A stretch of DNA of 64,000 nt, taken from contig NZ_CP044972.1 in the NCBI RefSeq assembly GCF_010104355.1, positions 992,001-1,056,000 on the forward strand. The letters run 5' to 3'. Shown in pieces: positions 1 to 8,378 of the stretch (position 1 is its first letter; every line of letters starts with the position of its first letter). The notes beneath the pieces were generated by a model that saw only the letters and a list, made by a program, of their open reading frames with translations, was not told the DNA's origin and searched no databases. The DNA comes from Hydrogenophaga sp. PBL-H3. Its GTDB lineage: Bacteria > Pseudomonadota > Gammaproteobacteria > Burkholderiales > Burkholderiaceae_C. A program made the translations under genes and the position numbers.

Positions 1-256
1 TCCCAGGCTTGCTCGGCTCACAACCTGTTGTCGGTCTGTTCGCATTTCGGTGTTGAATTGCCCGAAGCCGTGGCGTGGCTCGGCAACGCGGCCCAGCATG
101 TGGCAGGCCATTGGCAGCCGCGCCTGCGGGATCAGGGTGTGCAAGACGGTTACGTAGCGCGGTTCCAGCCCGCCTTTGTCATGGCCACTGAGCTGGCCGA
201 ACATCCTGAACAACTGGCCACAGCGGCCGAGAAGGTGGAAGCCCAGGGCCGGCGCG
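1..256 (-). other. Possible partial reading frame running off the left edge
   Basis: Open frames run off the left edge on both strands, codon-aligned with each other, so one is the mirror of the other. On the minus strand the frame continues downstream of the cupin gene, in the direction of the operon, and its third codon positions look richer in G/C than its first positions, which favours it slightly over the plus-strand frame. I recognise no family in either translation, and no convincing ribosome binding site precedes the possible starts. It may be the 5' part of a further operon gene, a decayed gene, or non-coding. Confidence 0.2.
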
Positions 257-278
257 GCAAACGGTCGCGGCGACCAGG

Positions 279-773
279 TCAGCGAACGAACTGGTCCACG
301 TAGTCCGCACCCAGCCCGACCTGCGTGTAGTGCCGGCGGCACATCTCGAGCTTCGTGAACACGTCTTCGTAGCCGCTGGGCTGACCGGCCGCGTCCACGT
401 ACACCATGGCGCCCGAGATGTTGAAGAAGGTGATCATCTCGTTGTCCGGGCCCGAGGCTTCGTCGACCACCAGGGTGTGGATCTCGCCGGGCGGCTCGTA
501 CACGAACGAGCCGGCACGCGCCACCCAGTCGTGTTCGAGGTAGCGCCACGAGCCCTTGATGACGTAGCCCACCACCACCGAGGGATGGATGTGGCGCGAG
601 AGCACGCCCGACTTGCGCACGCGCAGCAGGTTGCACCAGCTGCCGGTGACGGTGTTGAGCAGCAAGGGCCGGAACCACACGTTCTCGGCCTGCGGGGCCC
701 AGACGCGCTCGTCGTCCGGAATGGCCTGCACGGCGATCTCGGGCTGGATGCCGGGGAGTTGGGTGATCAGCAT
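279..773 (-). CDS. Cupin-domain dioxygenase-like protein (2,4'-dihydroxyacetophenone dioxygenase family)
   Basis: A 164-residue single-domain cupin. The metal-binding pattern is visible in SRHIHPSVVVGYVIKG (HxH) and later GEIHTLVV, the usual histidines of the two cupin motifs. The overall shape, including the WFRPLLLNTVTGSW segment, matches the small cupins annotated as 2,4'-dihydroxyacetophenone dioxygenase-like, which use iron to cleave or oxidise small organic acids or ketones. It lies 25 bp downstream of an SDR dehydrogenase and appears to be the last recognisable gene of the sugar-acid operon that starts near 8253. The true substrate is unknown; in this context it could equally be an isomerase-type cupin for a keto-sugar. 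Confidence 0.75.
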   Translation of the reverse strand: MLITQLPGIQPEIAVQAIPDDERVWAPQAENVWFRPLLLNTVTGSWCNLLRVRKSGVLSRHIHPSVVVGYVIKGSWRYLEHDWVARAGSFVYEPPGEIHTLVVDEASGPDNEMITFFNISGAMVYVDAAGQPSGYEDVFTKLEMCRRHYTQVGLGADYVDQFVR

Positions 774-798
774 GGGGTTCCTCGGAAGGGTGGGGGTT

Positions 799-1527
799 TC
801 AGGCGATCAGGTAGCCGCCATCGACCGGCAGCACGGTGCCCGTGATGAAGCCGGCTTGTGGGCCGCACAGGAACATGACGGGACCGGCCACATCGGCCGG
901 TGTGCCCCAGCGGCCCAGGGGCGTGCGCGCGAGGATGGGCGCGGCGCGCGCCGGATCGTCCTGCAAGGCCTGCGTCAAGGGTGTGGCGATCCAGCCGGGC
1001 GCGACTGCGTTCACACGAATGCCGTCGGCCGCATAGGCGATGGCCAGCGACTTGGTGAGTTGCGCCACGGCGCCCTTGCTGGCGCTGTAGCCGGGCACCA
1101 GACCGCCGCCGAAGAAGCTGAGCATGGAGGCGGTGTTGACGATGCAGCCACCCGAGGCCTTCAACAGCGCGCGCGCCGCCGAGCAGGTGCGCATGGTGCC
1201 GTTGAGGTTGATGTCGAGCACCTGCGCGAACACCCGAGGGTCGTGCTCTTCACCGCGCTTGATGATGCCGGCGCAGTTGACCAGCACATGCAACTGGCCG
1301 AGTGCGGCGAAATGGGCCAGCACGGCGTCATCGCTGCGCACGTCGAGTGACACGAACCGGAGGTTTGGTGGAGCGCCTTCGCTCGCGCGCGCCACCTCCG
1401 CTTCGGTGGCGCCGGTGGCGCACACGCTGGCCCCGGCAGCGGCAAAGGCCTCGGCGATGCCGCGGCCAATGCCGCTGGTGCCGCCGACCACCACCACGTG
1501 GCGGTCCTTGAAATGGGCGTCGGTCAT
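799..1527 (-). CDS. SDR-family NAD(P)-dependent oxidoreductase
   Basis: A 242-residue classical short-chain dehydrogenase. The N-terminal cofactor loop GGTSGIGRGIAEAF, the NCAG structural motif, the catalytic serine region (NTASMLSFFG) and the YSASK catalytic dyad are all present, and it ends with the usual PVDGGYLIA tail. The ATG at 1527 gives the normal family N-terminus; the open frame extends 61 codons further upstream but into the preceding gene. It resembles sugar or keto-sugar-acid dehydrogenases such as gluconate 5-dehydrogenase and KduD, which fits the 2-keto-3-deoxygluconate kinase, aldolase and TRAP genes of the same operon. Exact substrate not determined. Confidence 0.9.
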   Translation of the reverse strand: MTDAHFKDRHVVVVGGTSGIGRGIAEAFAAAGASVCATGATEAEVARASEGAPPNLRFVSLDVRSDDAVLAHFAALGQLHVLVNCAGIIKRGEEHDPRVFAQVLDINLNGTMRTCSAARALLKASGGCIVNTASMLSFFGGGLVPGYSASKGAVAQLTKSLAIAYAADGIRVNAVAPGWIATPLTQALQDDPARAAPILARTPLGRWGTPADVAGPVMFLCGPQAGFITGTVLPVDGGYLIA

Positions 1528-1547
1528 GGAGGGGCCTTTCTCGACCA

Positions 1548-2762
1548 TCACTTCGCGTGGTAGGGCGTGGCGCCCAGCTTCATGCGGTAGATGCGGAAGT
1601 TCGGCACCTTGGGCTTGTCGAAGTCCATGTCGCCGTCTACCCAGAGGTGCAGGTGGTTGCTCACCAGGTACAGGTCGCCGCGCGGTCCCCAGGCCAGGGT
1701 GTCGGGCCACGAGATGTCGTCGCTGGTGACCAGCGTGGAGACCACGCCGGTTTTCGCATCGCGCTTCATCACGCCGTTGAGGCCGAGGGCCGTCATGTAG
1801 AGGTTGCCCGCGCGGTCGGCCGTCATGCCGTCGGTGTTGGAGGGCAAGGTGGCTTCCACCTTCACGGCCTTCTTCACCTCGTCCTCGTTTTTCGAGAAAT
1901 CGCGGATGAGCGCGGTGGGCAGCGAGAGCAGGCGGTTGCCGGTGAGGTTGGTCCAGTAGAGCGTCTTCTTGTCACCCGAGAGTGCGATGCCGTCGGCGCC
2001 GGTCTGCATGCCGTTGGGCTTGCCGTCCTTGGGCTTGAGCACGTCGCGGCCGTGGATCTTGAAGCTGAAGTTTTCGTTGTTCACCCACTCCGGTGCCGAC
2101 AGCACGCGCTTGGCCTTGTTGGTCTTGATGTCGTAGACCAGGATGCCGCCCTTGAGCGGGTTGCAGAAGATGCCCGAGTCGCTGATGTAGACCACGCCGG
2201 CGTCGTTGTCGATCGCCACGTCGTTGAGAAACGAGCACTTCTTGTCGGTGTCGGCGTCGTTGAACTCGTAGCGCGCCACTTCCTTGCCGGTCTTGAGGTC
2301 CCAGCCCACCAGCTTCTCGTCGCCAGGACCCGAGGGTGCGCCGGCCACATGCCCCTGGTCCAGGATCCACATCACGTCGTTGCGGTCGATCTCGAAACCC
2401 AGCACGGCCTTCAGGCCCTTGGGGTTGGCCACATCGTTCAGGGCCTTGTTCGGAAAGGGCTGCAGCTTCCATTCCTTGCCCTTCTTCACCAGCTTCGACA
2501 GCGTTGCGGGAATCTCCTTGCCACCCCAGCGCGCCGTGCTCACGTAGATGTTGCCTTTGGAATCCACCTTGGCGCCCTGCATCAGCACCTTCTTCCAGAC
2601 CTGCTGGTCTTCATAGGCCTTCTCGGCCGCCGGGTCGCTCAGGTCGTAAGACAGGCGCGTCCATTCCGCGACGACGTCGAGCTTCGGCGGGGTGGCCAGC
2701 GCTGCACAGGTCAAGGTGCCGAAGGCGATGGCGGCGATGCGCTGGATCCAGGGGTTCTTCAT
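1548..2762 (-). CDS. Secreted major-royal-jelly/Yellow-related beta-propeller protein, possible lactonase
   Basis: A 404-residue protein beginning with a clear Sec signal peptide (MKNPWIQRIAAIAFGTLTCA, cut after ALA), so it acts in the periplasm. The body has repeated propeller-like strands (VDSKGNIYVST, NDVAIDNDAGVVYISDS, GIALSGDKKTLYWTN, DGMTADRAGNLYMTAL) typical of the MRJP/Yellow and SMP-30-like calcium-dependent lactonase superfamily. ATG at 2762 is preceded by an AGGAGA ribosome site, while the frame's first possible start lies 12 codons earlier. Within a sugar-acid operon it may open an aldonolactone before uptake by the TRAP transporter, but this role is inferred. Confidence 0.8.
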   Translation of the reverse strand: MKNPWIQRIAAIAFGTLTCAALATPPKLDVVAEWTRLSYDLSDPAAEKAYEDQQVWKKVLMQGAKVDSKGNIYVSTARWGGKEIPATLSKLVKKGKEWKLQPFPNKALNDVANPKGLKAVLGFEIDRNDVMWILDQGHVAGAPSGPGDEKLVGWDLKTGKEVARYEFNDADTDKKCSFLNDVAIDNDAGVVYISDSGIFCNPLKGGILVYDIKTNKAKRVLSAPEWVNNENFSFKIHGRDVLKPKDGKPNGMQTGADGIALSGDKKTLYWTNLTGNRLLSLPTALIRDFSKNEDEVKKAVKVEATLPSNTDGMTADRAGNLYMTALGLNGVMKRDAKTGVVSTLVTSDDISWPDTLAWGPRGDLYLVSNHLHLWVDGDMDFDKPKVPNFRIYRMKLGATPYHAK

Positions 2763-2794
2763 GGTGTCTCCTCGTTGTTGGGGGTGGAATCTGC

Positions 2795-3730
2795 TCACGC
2801 TGGCCGCAGGGCGTCGAGCACCTGCGCGGCGGTGGGAATCGGCGCGACCGCGCCATAGCCTTGTGTGGACAGGGCCGCGGCCGCGGCGGCGTAGCGCCCG
2901 GCCTGTGCCAGGCCGTCGCCTTGCAACCAGCGGTGCACGAAGGCGCCGCCGAAGGTGTCGCCCGCGCCGGTGGCGTCCACCGGCTGGCAGGGGTGGGGCG
3001 CGATGCGGTGGCGCTGGTGGCCGTCCGCAATCAGCGCACCCTGCTCGCCCAGCTTGAGCGCCACCACCTTCGCGCCCAGGCGCAGGCAGTGGTCCACCAG
3101 CGCGTCGGGGTCGGTGAGGCCGGTGATGGCCACCACGTCGTCGTAGCTCGGCAGGCAGAGGTCGCTGCGCGCGATCACGTCGCTCATGACGGCGCGAGCC
3201 CGGTCGATGGACCAGAGCTTGAGCCGCAGGTTGGTGTCAAAGCTCACCTTCACGCCCGCCTGGCGCGCGGTGTCGATGGCGGCGTAGGCGGTGTCGCAGG
3301 CCGCGGGCGAGATCGCCAGCGAAATGCCCGAGAGGTGCAGCACGCGTGCGCTGGTGATGCGCTCGCGCGGCAACTGCAGCGGGCTCATGCGCGAGGCGGC
3401 CGAACCGCTGCGGAAGAAGCTGAACTGGTGGCCCGCTTCGCCGTGGGTGACGAAGTAGATGGCGGTGAAGGCATCCGGGTTCGTGGCCACATCGGTGTGG
3501 TCCACGCCTTCGTCGTCCCACAGCCGGCGCAGCAAGCGGCCGTAGGGGTCGTCGCCCAGCGCACTCAGGTAGGCCACGCGCGCGCCCTGGCGCGCCGCGG
3601 CGATGGCGAAGTTGGAGGTGTCGCCGCCGAAGCCCTGCAGGTACAGGCGGCCATCGCCTTCACCGGTCTGGTTGAACTCGACCATCGCCTCGCCCAGCGA
3701 GACGATGTCGGCCTGGGTCGCCACGGTCAT
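2795..3730 (-). CDS. kdgK: PfkB-family sugar kinase, probable 2-keto-3-deoxygluconate kinase
   Basis: A 311-residue ribokinase/PfkB-family kinase. The N-terminal family signature is visible at GGDTSNFAIAAARQG, and the C-terminal ATP/anion-hole signature at DATGAGDTFGGAF contains the catalytic aspartate. The sequence pattern (SLGEAMVEFNQ, then FFRSGSAASRM) is that of KdgK, which phosphorylates 2-keto-3-deoxygluconate for entry into the lower Entner-Doudoroff pathway. Its start codon overlaps the stop of the RraA-like gene by one base, so the two are probably translationally coupled. Related substrates such as ketodeoxygalactonate or fructose cannot be ruled out. Confidence 0.85.
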   Translation of the reverse strand: MTVATQADIVSLGEAMVEFNQTGEGDGRLYLQGFGGDTSNFAIAAARQGARVAYLSALGDDPYGRLLRRLWDDEGVDHTDVATNPDAFTAIYFVTHGEAGHQFSFFRSGSAASRMSPLQLPRERITSARVLHLSGISLAISPAACDTAYAAIDTARQAGVKVSFDTNLRLKLWSIDRARAVMSDVIARSDLCLPSYDDVVAITGLTDPDALVDHCLRLGAKVVALKLGEQGALIADGHQRHRIAPHPCQPVDATGAGDTFGGAFVHRWLQGDGLAQAGRYAAAAAALSTQGYGAVAPIPTAAQVLDALRPA

Positions 3731-4377
3731 CAGATGCGCCCGTACTTGGCCAGGCCCTTGCGCAGCGACTTCTCCGCGATGATGAGCTTGGCCTGCTCCA
3801 GTTCGCGCACGTCGATTTCCTGCGCCATCGCCAGCACCTCGGCGGCGCGCGCGTGCGGCACCACCACCACGCCGTCCACGTCGCCGACCACGATGTCACC
3901 GGGGTGCACCATGATGCCGCCCACGCGCACCGGCACCTGCGAGGCCACAGTGCGGAAACGGCCCAGCGTGGTGCCCGGGCTCACGGCCCGCGCGTACACC
4001 GGGAAGGCGTAATCGCGGCGGATCTCGGTGAGGTCGCGCACGCCGCCGTCGAGCACCGCGCCCGCGTGGCCGTTGGCCACGGCGCCAGCGGTCATGAGGC
4101 CGCCCCACACCGCCACGTCGGGCTCGCCGCCGTCGATGCTGATCACGATCACGCTGCCCGCAGGGGCTTCGTCGATCAGGTCGAGTGCGTGTTGCGGCGG
4201 CACGAATTCGTCGGTAGCGGTTTCCAGCACGGTGGCGGCCGGGCCGCAGATGCGCTTGTCGTTGATCTGCGGCTTGATGGCGCACTCCATGTAGCCGCGG
4301 TGGCCACACACCTTGTCCACGGCGTCGGCCACGGAGGCCACGGCGACTTGGTTGAAGGCTTCGATCAGGTCTTTCAT
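3730..4377 (-). CDS. RraA-family protein, probable 4-hydroxy-2-oxoglutarate-type aldolase/decarboxylase
   Basis: A 215-residue member of the RraA/HMG aldolase fold. The conserved core GGLMTAGAVANGHAGAVLDG followed by GVRDLTEI contains the substrate-binding glycine loop, arginine and aspartate of metal-dependent pyruvate aldolases of this family. Despite the family name, such proteins encoded with sugar-acid genes are usually aldolases or oxaloacetate decarboxylases rather than RNase E inhibitors. It sits between a 2-hydroxyacid dehydrogenase and a KDG kinase, so a role in cleaving a keto acid intermediate is likely. Confidence 0.82.
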   Translation of the reverse strand: MKDLIEAFNQVAVASVADAVDKVCGHRGYMECAIKPQINDKRICGPAATVLETATDEFVPPQHALDLIDEAPAGSVIVISIDGGEPDVAVWGGLMTAGAVANGHAGAVLDGGVRDLTEIRRDYAFPVYARAVSPGTTLGRFRTVASQVPVRVGGIMVHPGDIVVGDVDGVVVVPHARAAEVLAMAQEIDVRELEQAKLIIAEKSLRKGLAKYGRI

Positions 4378-4407
4378 GCAATTGCTTTCGTCAGGGGGGG
4401 CAGGGAG

Positions 4408-5364
4408 TCACCAGCGGTTGAGCCAGTGCAGGGGTGTTTCGCCGCGAAGCACGCGCACGGCTTCCTCGGCGGTCTTTCGTTGCAGTTCGCGCATGGACTC
4501 CTCGCTGTACCAACCCATGTGGTTGGTCACGGTCACGTTGTCCAGGCCGAACAGCGGATGCGCGCCCGGCGGTTCCTGCTCGAAGACGTCCAGGCCCGCG
4601 CCGAGAATGCGGCGCGCCTTGAGCGTCTCAAACAGCGCGTCGGTGTCCACCAGCCCGCCGCGCGCGGTGTTGACCAGGATGGCGGTCGGCCGCATCAGGG
4701 CCAGGCGTCGGGCGTTGATGAGGTGGCGGGTGTGGTCGTTCAGCGGCGCGTGCAGCGAGATCACGTCGGCCTCGGCGCACAGCGTGTCGATGTCGGCGCG
4801 CTCCACGCCCGGGGGCAGGTCGGCGCCCGGGTCGCACACCAGCACGCGGCCAAAACCGAAGCCGCTCAACTTGTCCAGCGTCATGCGCGCGATGCGGCCG
4901 AACCCCACCAGGCCGAGCGTGCGACCGCGCCAGCGCACCATGGGTTGCAGCACCCCGGTGGACCAGCGCCCCGCGCGCACCTCGGCGTCGTGCAGGCCGA
5001 TGCGGCGCCCGACCGACAGCGCCAGCGCCACCGCGTGCGAGCTCACCTCGTCGGTGCCGTAGTCCGGCACATTGACCACGCGGATGCGCTGCTCGCGCGC
5101 GGCGACCTGGTCGATGTTGTCGACGCCGATGCCGTAGCGGATGATGGCCTGGCAGTTCGTCATGGCCTCGATGACGCGCCGGGTCACCGGCGATTCACGC
5201 ACCAGCACCACATCGGCATCGCGCACGGCGTCCAACGCTGCGTCCTCGTTGCGCCGGCAGGGCCGCAGGGAGAAGCGGGCACCCGCCGCGGCCAGGAGGG
5301 CTTCCTCCTGGTCGTACGCGGCGTAGCCGTCGTCCAGCGCCACCACCAGGCGCTCGTTTGACAT
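4408..5364 (-). CDS. D-isomer-specific 2-hydroxyacid dehydrogenase (CtBP/phosphoglycerate dehydrogenase-like)
   Basis: A 318-residue NAD-dependent dehydrogenase. The Rossmann motif is LGLVGFGRIA; the catalytic residues are the arginine in NTARGGLVD, the glutamate in DVFEQEPP and the histidine in TNHMGWYSE. The MGWYSEES ending of the active site is characteristic of the CtBP-like branch. ATG at 5364, eight bases after the dctP stop, is chosen because it gives the usual N-terminus; the open frame runs far upstream as a shadow of the TRAP genes. It likely interconverts a 2-keto acid and a 2-hydroxy acid in the sugar-acid route encoded here. Confidence 0.9.
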   Translation of the reverse strand: MSNERLVVALDDGYAAYDQEEALLAAAGARFSLRPCRRNEDAALDAVRDADVVLVRESPVTRRVIEAMTNCQAIIRYGIGVDNIDQVAAREQRIRVVNVPDYGTDEVSSHAVALALSVGRRIGLHDAEVRAGRWSTGVLQPMVRWRGRTLGLVGFGRIARMTLDKLSGFGFGRVLVCDPGADLPPGVERADIDTLCAEADVISLHAPLNDHTRHLINARRLALMRPTAILVNTARGGLVDTDALFETLKARRILGAGLDVFEQEPPGAHPLFGLDNVTVTNHMGWYSEESMRELQRKTAEEAVRVLRGETPLHWLNRW

Positions 5365-5372
5365 CACGGCGC

Positions 5373-6383
5373 TCACTTGGCGGCGGTGGCGGCGAGCAGC
5401 TTGTCGGTCCACTCCTTGCTGACCTCGGCGTCCAGGTAGGCACGCACGGCGGGCTGCGAGGCCTTGCGGAAACGGTCGATCTCGGCCGGGGTGAGCTCGG
5501 TCACCGTCATGCCTTTTTCGGACAACACCTTCTTGGCCGAGAGGTCCTGCTCGCGCGTCATGTCGCGGTGGATCTTCTTGGCCTTGTCGACGCCTTCGGT
5601 CACGGCCTTTTTCTCCACATCGGTCAGGGTGTTGAAGAAACGGTCGCTCACCAGGTAGGCGTGCAGGCTGTAGACGTGACCGTCCAGCGTGACGTGTTTC
5701 TGGTGCTGGTAGAGGCTGGCGGCCATGATGTTGGTGACGCCGTTTTCCTGGCCGTCGGCCGTGCCCTGGGCCAGCGCGGCGGGCAGTTCGCCCCAGTCGA
5801 TCGCGGTCGGGCTGGCGCCCAGCGATTCCACCAGTTTGACGAACACCGGGCTGGGCTGCACGCGCATCTTCAGGCCCTTCATGTCGTCCGGGGTCTTGAT
5901 GGCGCGCTTGCTGTTGGTGAAGTGGCGGATGCCGTTGTCGGCGTAGCCCATCAGGCGGATGCCGGTCTTCTTGCGCATGTCTTCGGCCAGCTCCTGGCCG
6001 AACTTGCCGTCCAGCACCGAGTAGGCGTGGGCATGGTCGTTGAACACGAAGGGCATGCCGAAGATGTTGAAGGTCTTGTAGACGCCGGGGATGCCGCCGT
6101 CGTGCACCACACCGAGCTCCACCGTGCCCAGGCGCAGGCCTTCCATGATCTGCTGGGCCGGGCCCAGCTGGCCGGCCGGGTAGATCTCGACCTTGATCGA
6201 ACCGTTGGTGGCTTTCTCGACGTGTTCCTTGAAGGCCAGCGCGGCCACGTGTTTGGGCTGGTCGTTCTTGGCCGGCTGGAAGTGGGTGTACTTCATGACC
6301 TTCTGGGCCATGGCGGGGCTTGCGCCCAGGGCCATGGCGGCGGCCGCGAGCGCGGTCAGGAATTGTTTGCGGTTCAGTTTCAC
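5373..6383 (-). CDS. dctP: TRAP transporter substrate-binding protein, DctP family
   Basis: A 336-residue periplasmic binding protein with a signal peptide ending in ASPAMAQ. The family features are the N-terminal YTHFQPAKND segment, the GQLGPAQQIMEGLRLGTVEL region and the conserved arginine in GLKMRVQPSP that binds the carboxylate of the ligand. GTG at 6383 is preferred over the earlier frame start because AAGGAGA stands six bases upstream. The ligand is probably an organic or sugar acid, as with most TRAP systems. It is followed by the dehydrogenase eight bases downstream and preceded by the two membrane subunits. Confidence 0.93.
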   Translation of the reverse strand: MKLNRKQFLTALAAAAMALGASPAMAQKVMKYTHFQPAKNDQPKHVAALAFKEHVEKATNGSIKVEIYPAGQLGPAQQIMEGLRLGTVELGVVHDGGIPGVYKTFNIFGMPFVFNDHAHAYSVLDGKFGQELAEDMRKKTGIRLMGYADNGIRHFTNSKRAIKTPDDMKGLKMRVQPSPVFVKLVESLGASPTAIDWGELPAALAQGTADGQENGVTNIMAASLYQHQKHVTLDGHVYSLHAYLVSDRFFNTLTDVEKKAVTEGVDKAKKIHRDMTREQDLSAKKVLSEKGMTVTELTPAEIDRFRKASQPAVRAYLDAEVSKEWTDKLLAATAAK

Positions 6384-6416
6384 GGAAAGTCTCCTTCTCG
6401 GGTGGTGGAAAAACAC

Positions 6417-7706
6417 TCAGTTGCGGTAGCCCAGCACGCCGGGCAGCCAGGTGGAAATCAAGGGGACGAAGGTGAGCAGCATCAGCACGATGAAGAGGGC
6501 CAGCAGCATGGGCCGCATCTCGCGCACCATCGGGCCCATCTTCACGCCCGACACCACGGAGGTGACGAACAGCAGGCCGCCCACGGGCGGCGTGACCATG
6601 CCCAGCGTGAGGTTCACGATGACGACGATGGCGAAGTGCAGGGGATGAAAGCCGGCGGCTTCGGCCAGCGGCGCCAGGATGGGCACCATGATCATCACGC
6701 CCGGCAGCGGCTCGATGAAGATGCCCACCAGCAGCAACAGCACGTTGATGGCGATGAGCAATTCCACCGGACTGAGGTTCATGCCGGCGATCCAGCCCGC
6801 GACCTCCTGGGGAATCTGCCCGACCGTGAGCACCCAGGCGAACACCGCCGAGGTGGCCACGATGAACAGGATGGACGCCGTCATGAGCGCGGTGCGGAAC
6901 AGGATGGCGGGCAGCATGTCCCAGCGCAGCGTGCCGTACACAAAACGTCCCACCAGCAGGGCGTACAGCACGGCAGCCGCGGACGCTTCGGTGGGCGTGA
7001 ATATGCCCAGGTGGATACCGCCCAGGATGATGCCGGGCAGCAGCAACGCCGGCAGCGCGCGCCAGAACAGCAGCCACATCGGCGACGGGTCCAGCATCTC
7101 GGGAGACGACCTGTAATCGCGCCGCACGCTCACCCAGTGGTTCACGATGGCCAGCGACACAGCGATCAGCAGGCCCGGGATGACACCCGCGAGGAACAGG
7201 CCGGTGATGGTGACGCTGTTGTCGGTCAGCGCGTAGACGATCATGATGATCGACGGCGGGATGATGGGCCCCACGATGGCGGTGCTGGCCGTGAGCGCTG
7301 CTGCGTAGGCGTCCTTGTAGCCGGCCTTGCGCATCATCTTGATCAGCATCGCGCCCGGGCCGGCCGCGTCCGCCAGGGCCGAGCCGCTGATGCCGGAGAA
7401 GAAGGTCAGCGTGAGGATGTTGGCGTGGCCCAGGCCGCCGCGCCGCATGCCCACCAGGCGGGCGGCGAACTTCAGCAGCACATCGGTCAGCGCGCCGCCG
7501 GACATCAATTCCGCCGCCAGGATGAAGAACGGGATGGCCAGCAACGGAAAGCTGTCCAGGCCACTGAACAGGTTCTGCATCACGACCAGCGCCGGCATGC
7601 CCGGCTTGAGCCACACGGCCACCAGGCCGGCAATCAACATGGCAAAGGCGATCGGCGCACCGATGACCATCAAGCCGACAAAAACGAAACCGAGAATGGC
7701 GCTCAT
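6417..7706 (-). CDS. dctM: TRAP transporter large permease subunit, DctM family
   Basis: A 429-residue membrane protein with about a dozen hydrophobic segments, beginning MSAILGFVFVGLMVIGAPIA. Family marks include the SGISGSALADAAGPG segment and the TPPVGGLLFV segment of the Na+-coupled transport core. ATG at 7706 follows an AAGGAAA-type ribosome site. With the small subunit 16 bases upstream and the binding protein 33 bases downstream it completes a QMP-ordered tripartite ATP-independent transporter driven by a sodium or proton gradient. Confidence 0.95.
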   Translation of the reverse strand: MSAILGFVFVGLMVIGAPIAFAMLIAGLVAVWLKPGMPALVVMQNLFSGLDSFPLLAIPFFILAAELMSGGALTDVLLKFAARLVGMRRGGLGHANILTLTFFSGISGSALADAAGPGAMLIKMMRKAGYKDAYAAALTASTAIVGPIIPPSIIMIVYALTDNSVTITGLFLAGVIPGLLIAVSLAIVNHWVSVRRDYRSSPEMLDPSPMWLLFWRALPALLLPGIILGGIHLGIFTPTEASAAAVLYALLVGRFVYGTLRWDMLPAILFRTALMTASILFIVATSAVFAWVLTVGQIPQEVAGWIAGMNLSPVELLIAINVLLLLVGIFIEPLPGVMIMVPILAPLAEAAGFHPLHFAIVVIVNLTLGMVTPPVGGLLFVTSVVSGVKMGPMVREMRPMLLALFIVLMLLTFVPLISTWLPGVLGYRN

Positions 7707-7722
7707 GACGTCGTTTCCTTGA

Positions 7723-8253
7723 TCACAGCGCCTGCGGGTCGAAACCCTCGATGCGGTCCCATTCGCCCCACACCACCCACCGGCGTGCAATGAGCAGCAG
7801 ATGCACCAGCATCAGCGCCGCACCCACCGGCAAGGCCAGGTAGACCTTGCCCAGCGACCAACCCAGCACCGGTGACTCCTGCTCCCAGGCGAAGCTGGCG
7901 TAGTCAATGCCCAGCCACACCAGCACGACCAGGGTGGCCGCCATGATGGCCACGATGAGGCCGCGCAGCAGGCGCGCCCCGGTGTCGGGCAACGCGACGT
8001 GCAGGGTGTCGATGGCGATGTGCCCACCCACCCGAAGCGCCGGGCCGGCGCCGAGCAGGGCGGCCCAGATCATCATGTAGCGCGTGGCTTCCTCGACCCA
8101 GGAGAACGAATGCCCGAAGACATAGCGCGAGATCACGTTGCCGATCACCAGCGCGGCCATGGTGCCCAGCAGGAGGATCAAGGCCCAACGGTTCAAGCCC
8201 ACGAAGGCCTCTTCCAGGACATGCGGTGGGTTCTGCGGTGGGGCTGCGGTCAC
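7723..8253 (-). CDS. dctQ: TRAP transporter small permease subunit, DctQ family
   Basis: A 176-residue protein with four hydrophobic segments and the family signature VISRYVFGHSFSWVEEATRY. The GTG at 8253 is chosen because GGAGAG stands five bases upstream; an ATG at 8295 is also in frame but would put the start over the putative operator and has no ribosome site. This is the promoter-proximal gene of the operon, directly facing the GntR-type regulator. Confidence 0.88.
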   Translation of the reverse strand: MTAAPPQNPPHVLEEAFVGLNRWALILLLGTMAALVIGNVISRYVFGHSFSWVEEATRYMMIWAALLGAGPALRVGGHIAIDTLHVALPDTGARLLRGLIVAIMAATLVVLVWLGIDYASFAWEQESPVLGWSLGKVYLALPVGAALMLVHLLLIARRWVVWGEWDRIEGFDPQAL

Positions 8254-8298
8254 GGGGTCTCTCCGGTGTTTCGTGCTTGACTTGAAGACACGCATCGT

Positions 8299-8314
8299 AT
8301 CTGATATCTCAGAT
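8299..8314. promoter_or_regulatory. Inverted-repeat operator, likely for the adjacent GntR regulator
   Basis: A perfect inverted repeat, ATCTGA-TATC-TCAGAT, sits in the 125-bp divergent intergenic region between dctQ and the GntR/FCD gene; an overlapping CAGATCTG palindrome follows at 8310-8317. FCD-type GntR regulators usually bind such sites next to their own gene and the genes they repress, so this is the best operator candidate. Position seen in sequence; function inferred. Confidence 0.55.
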
Positions 8315-8378
8315 CTGACATGCTGGGAAACCCTTACACTGCGTTCGAATTCATGCCTGCCACACACTGCGCCCCACG

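Noticed and set aside
28..303. Plus-strand 91-residue frame at the left edge
   Set aside because: Codon-aligned mirror of the minus-strand frame, with lower GC at third than at first positions; no family resemblance.
4408..7614. Single 1068-residue minus-strand protein
   Set aside because: Only its last 318 residues are protein-like (the dehydrogenase); the rest is an out-of-frame shadow of dctM and dctP.
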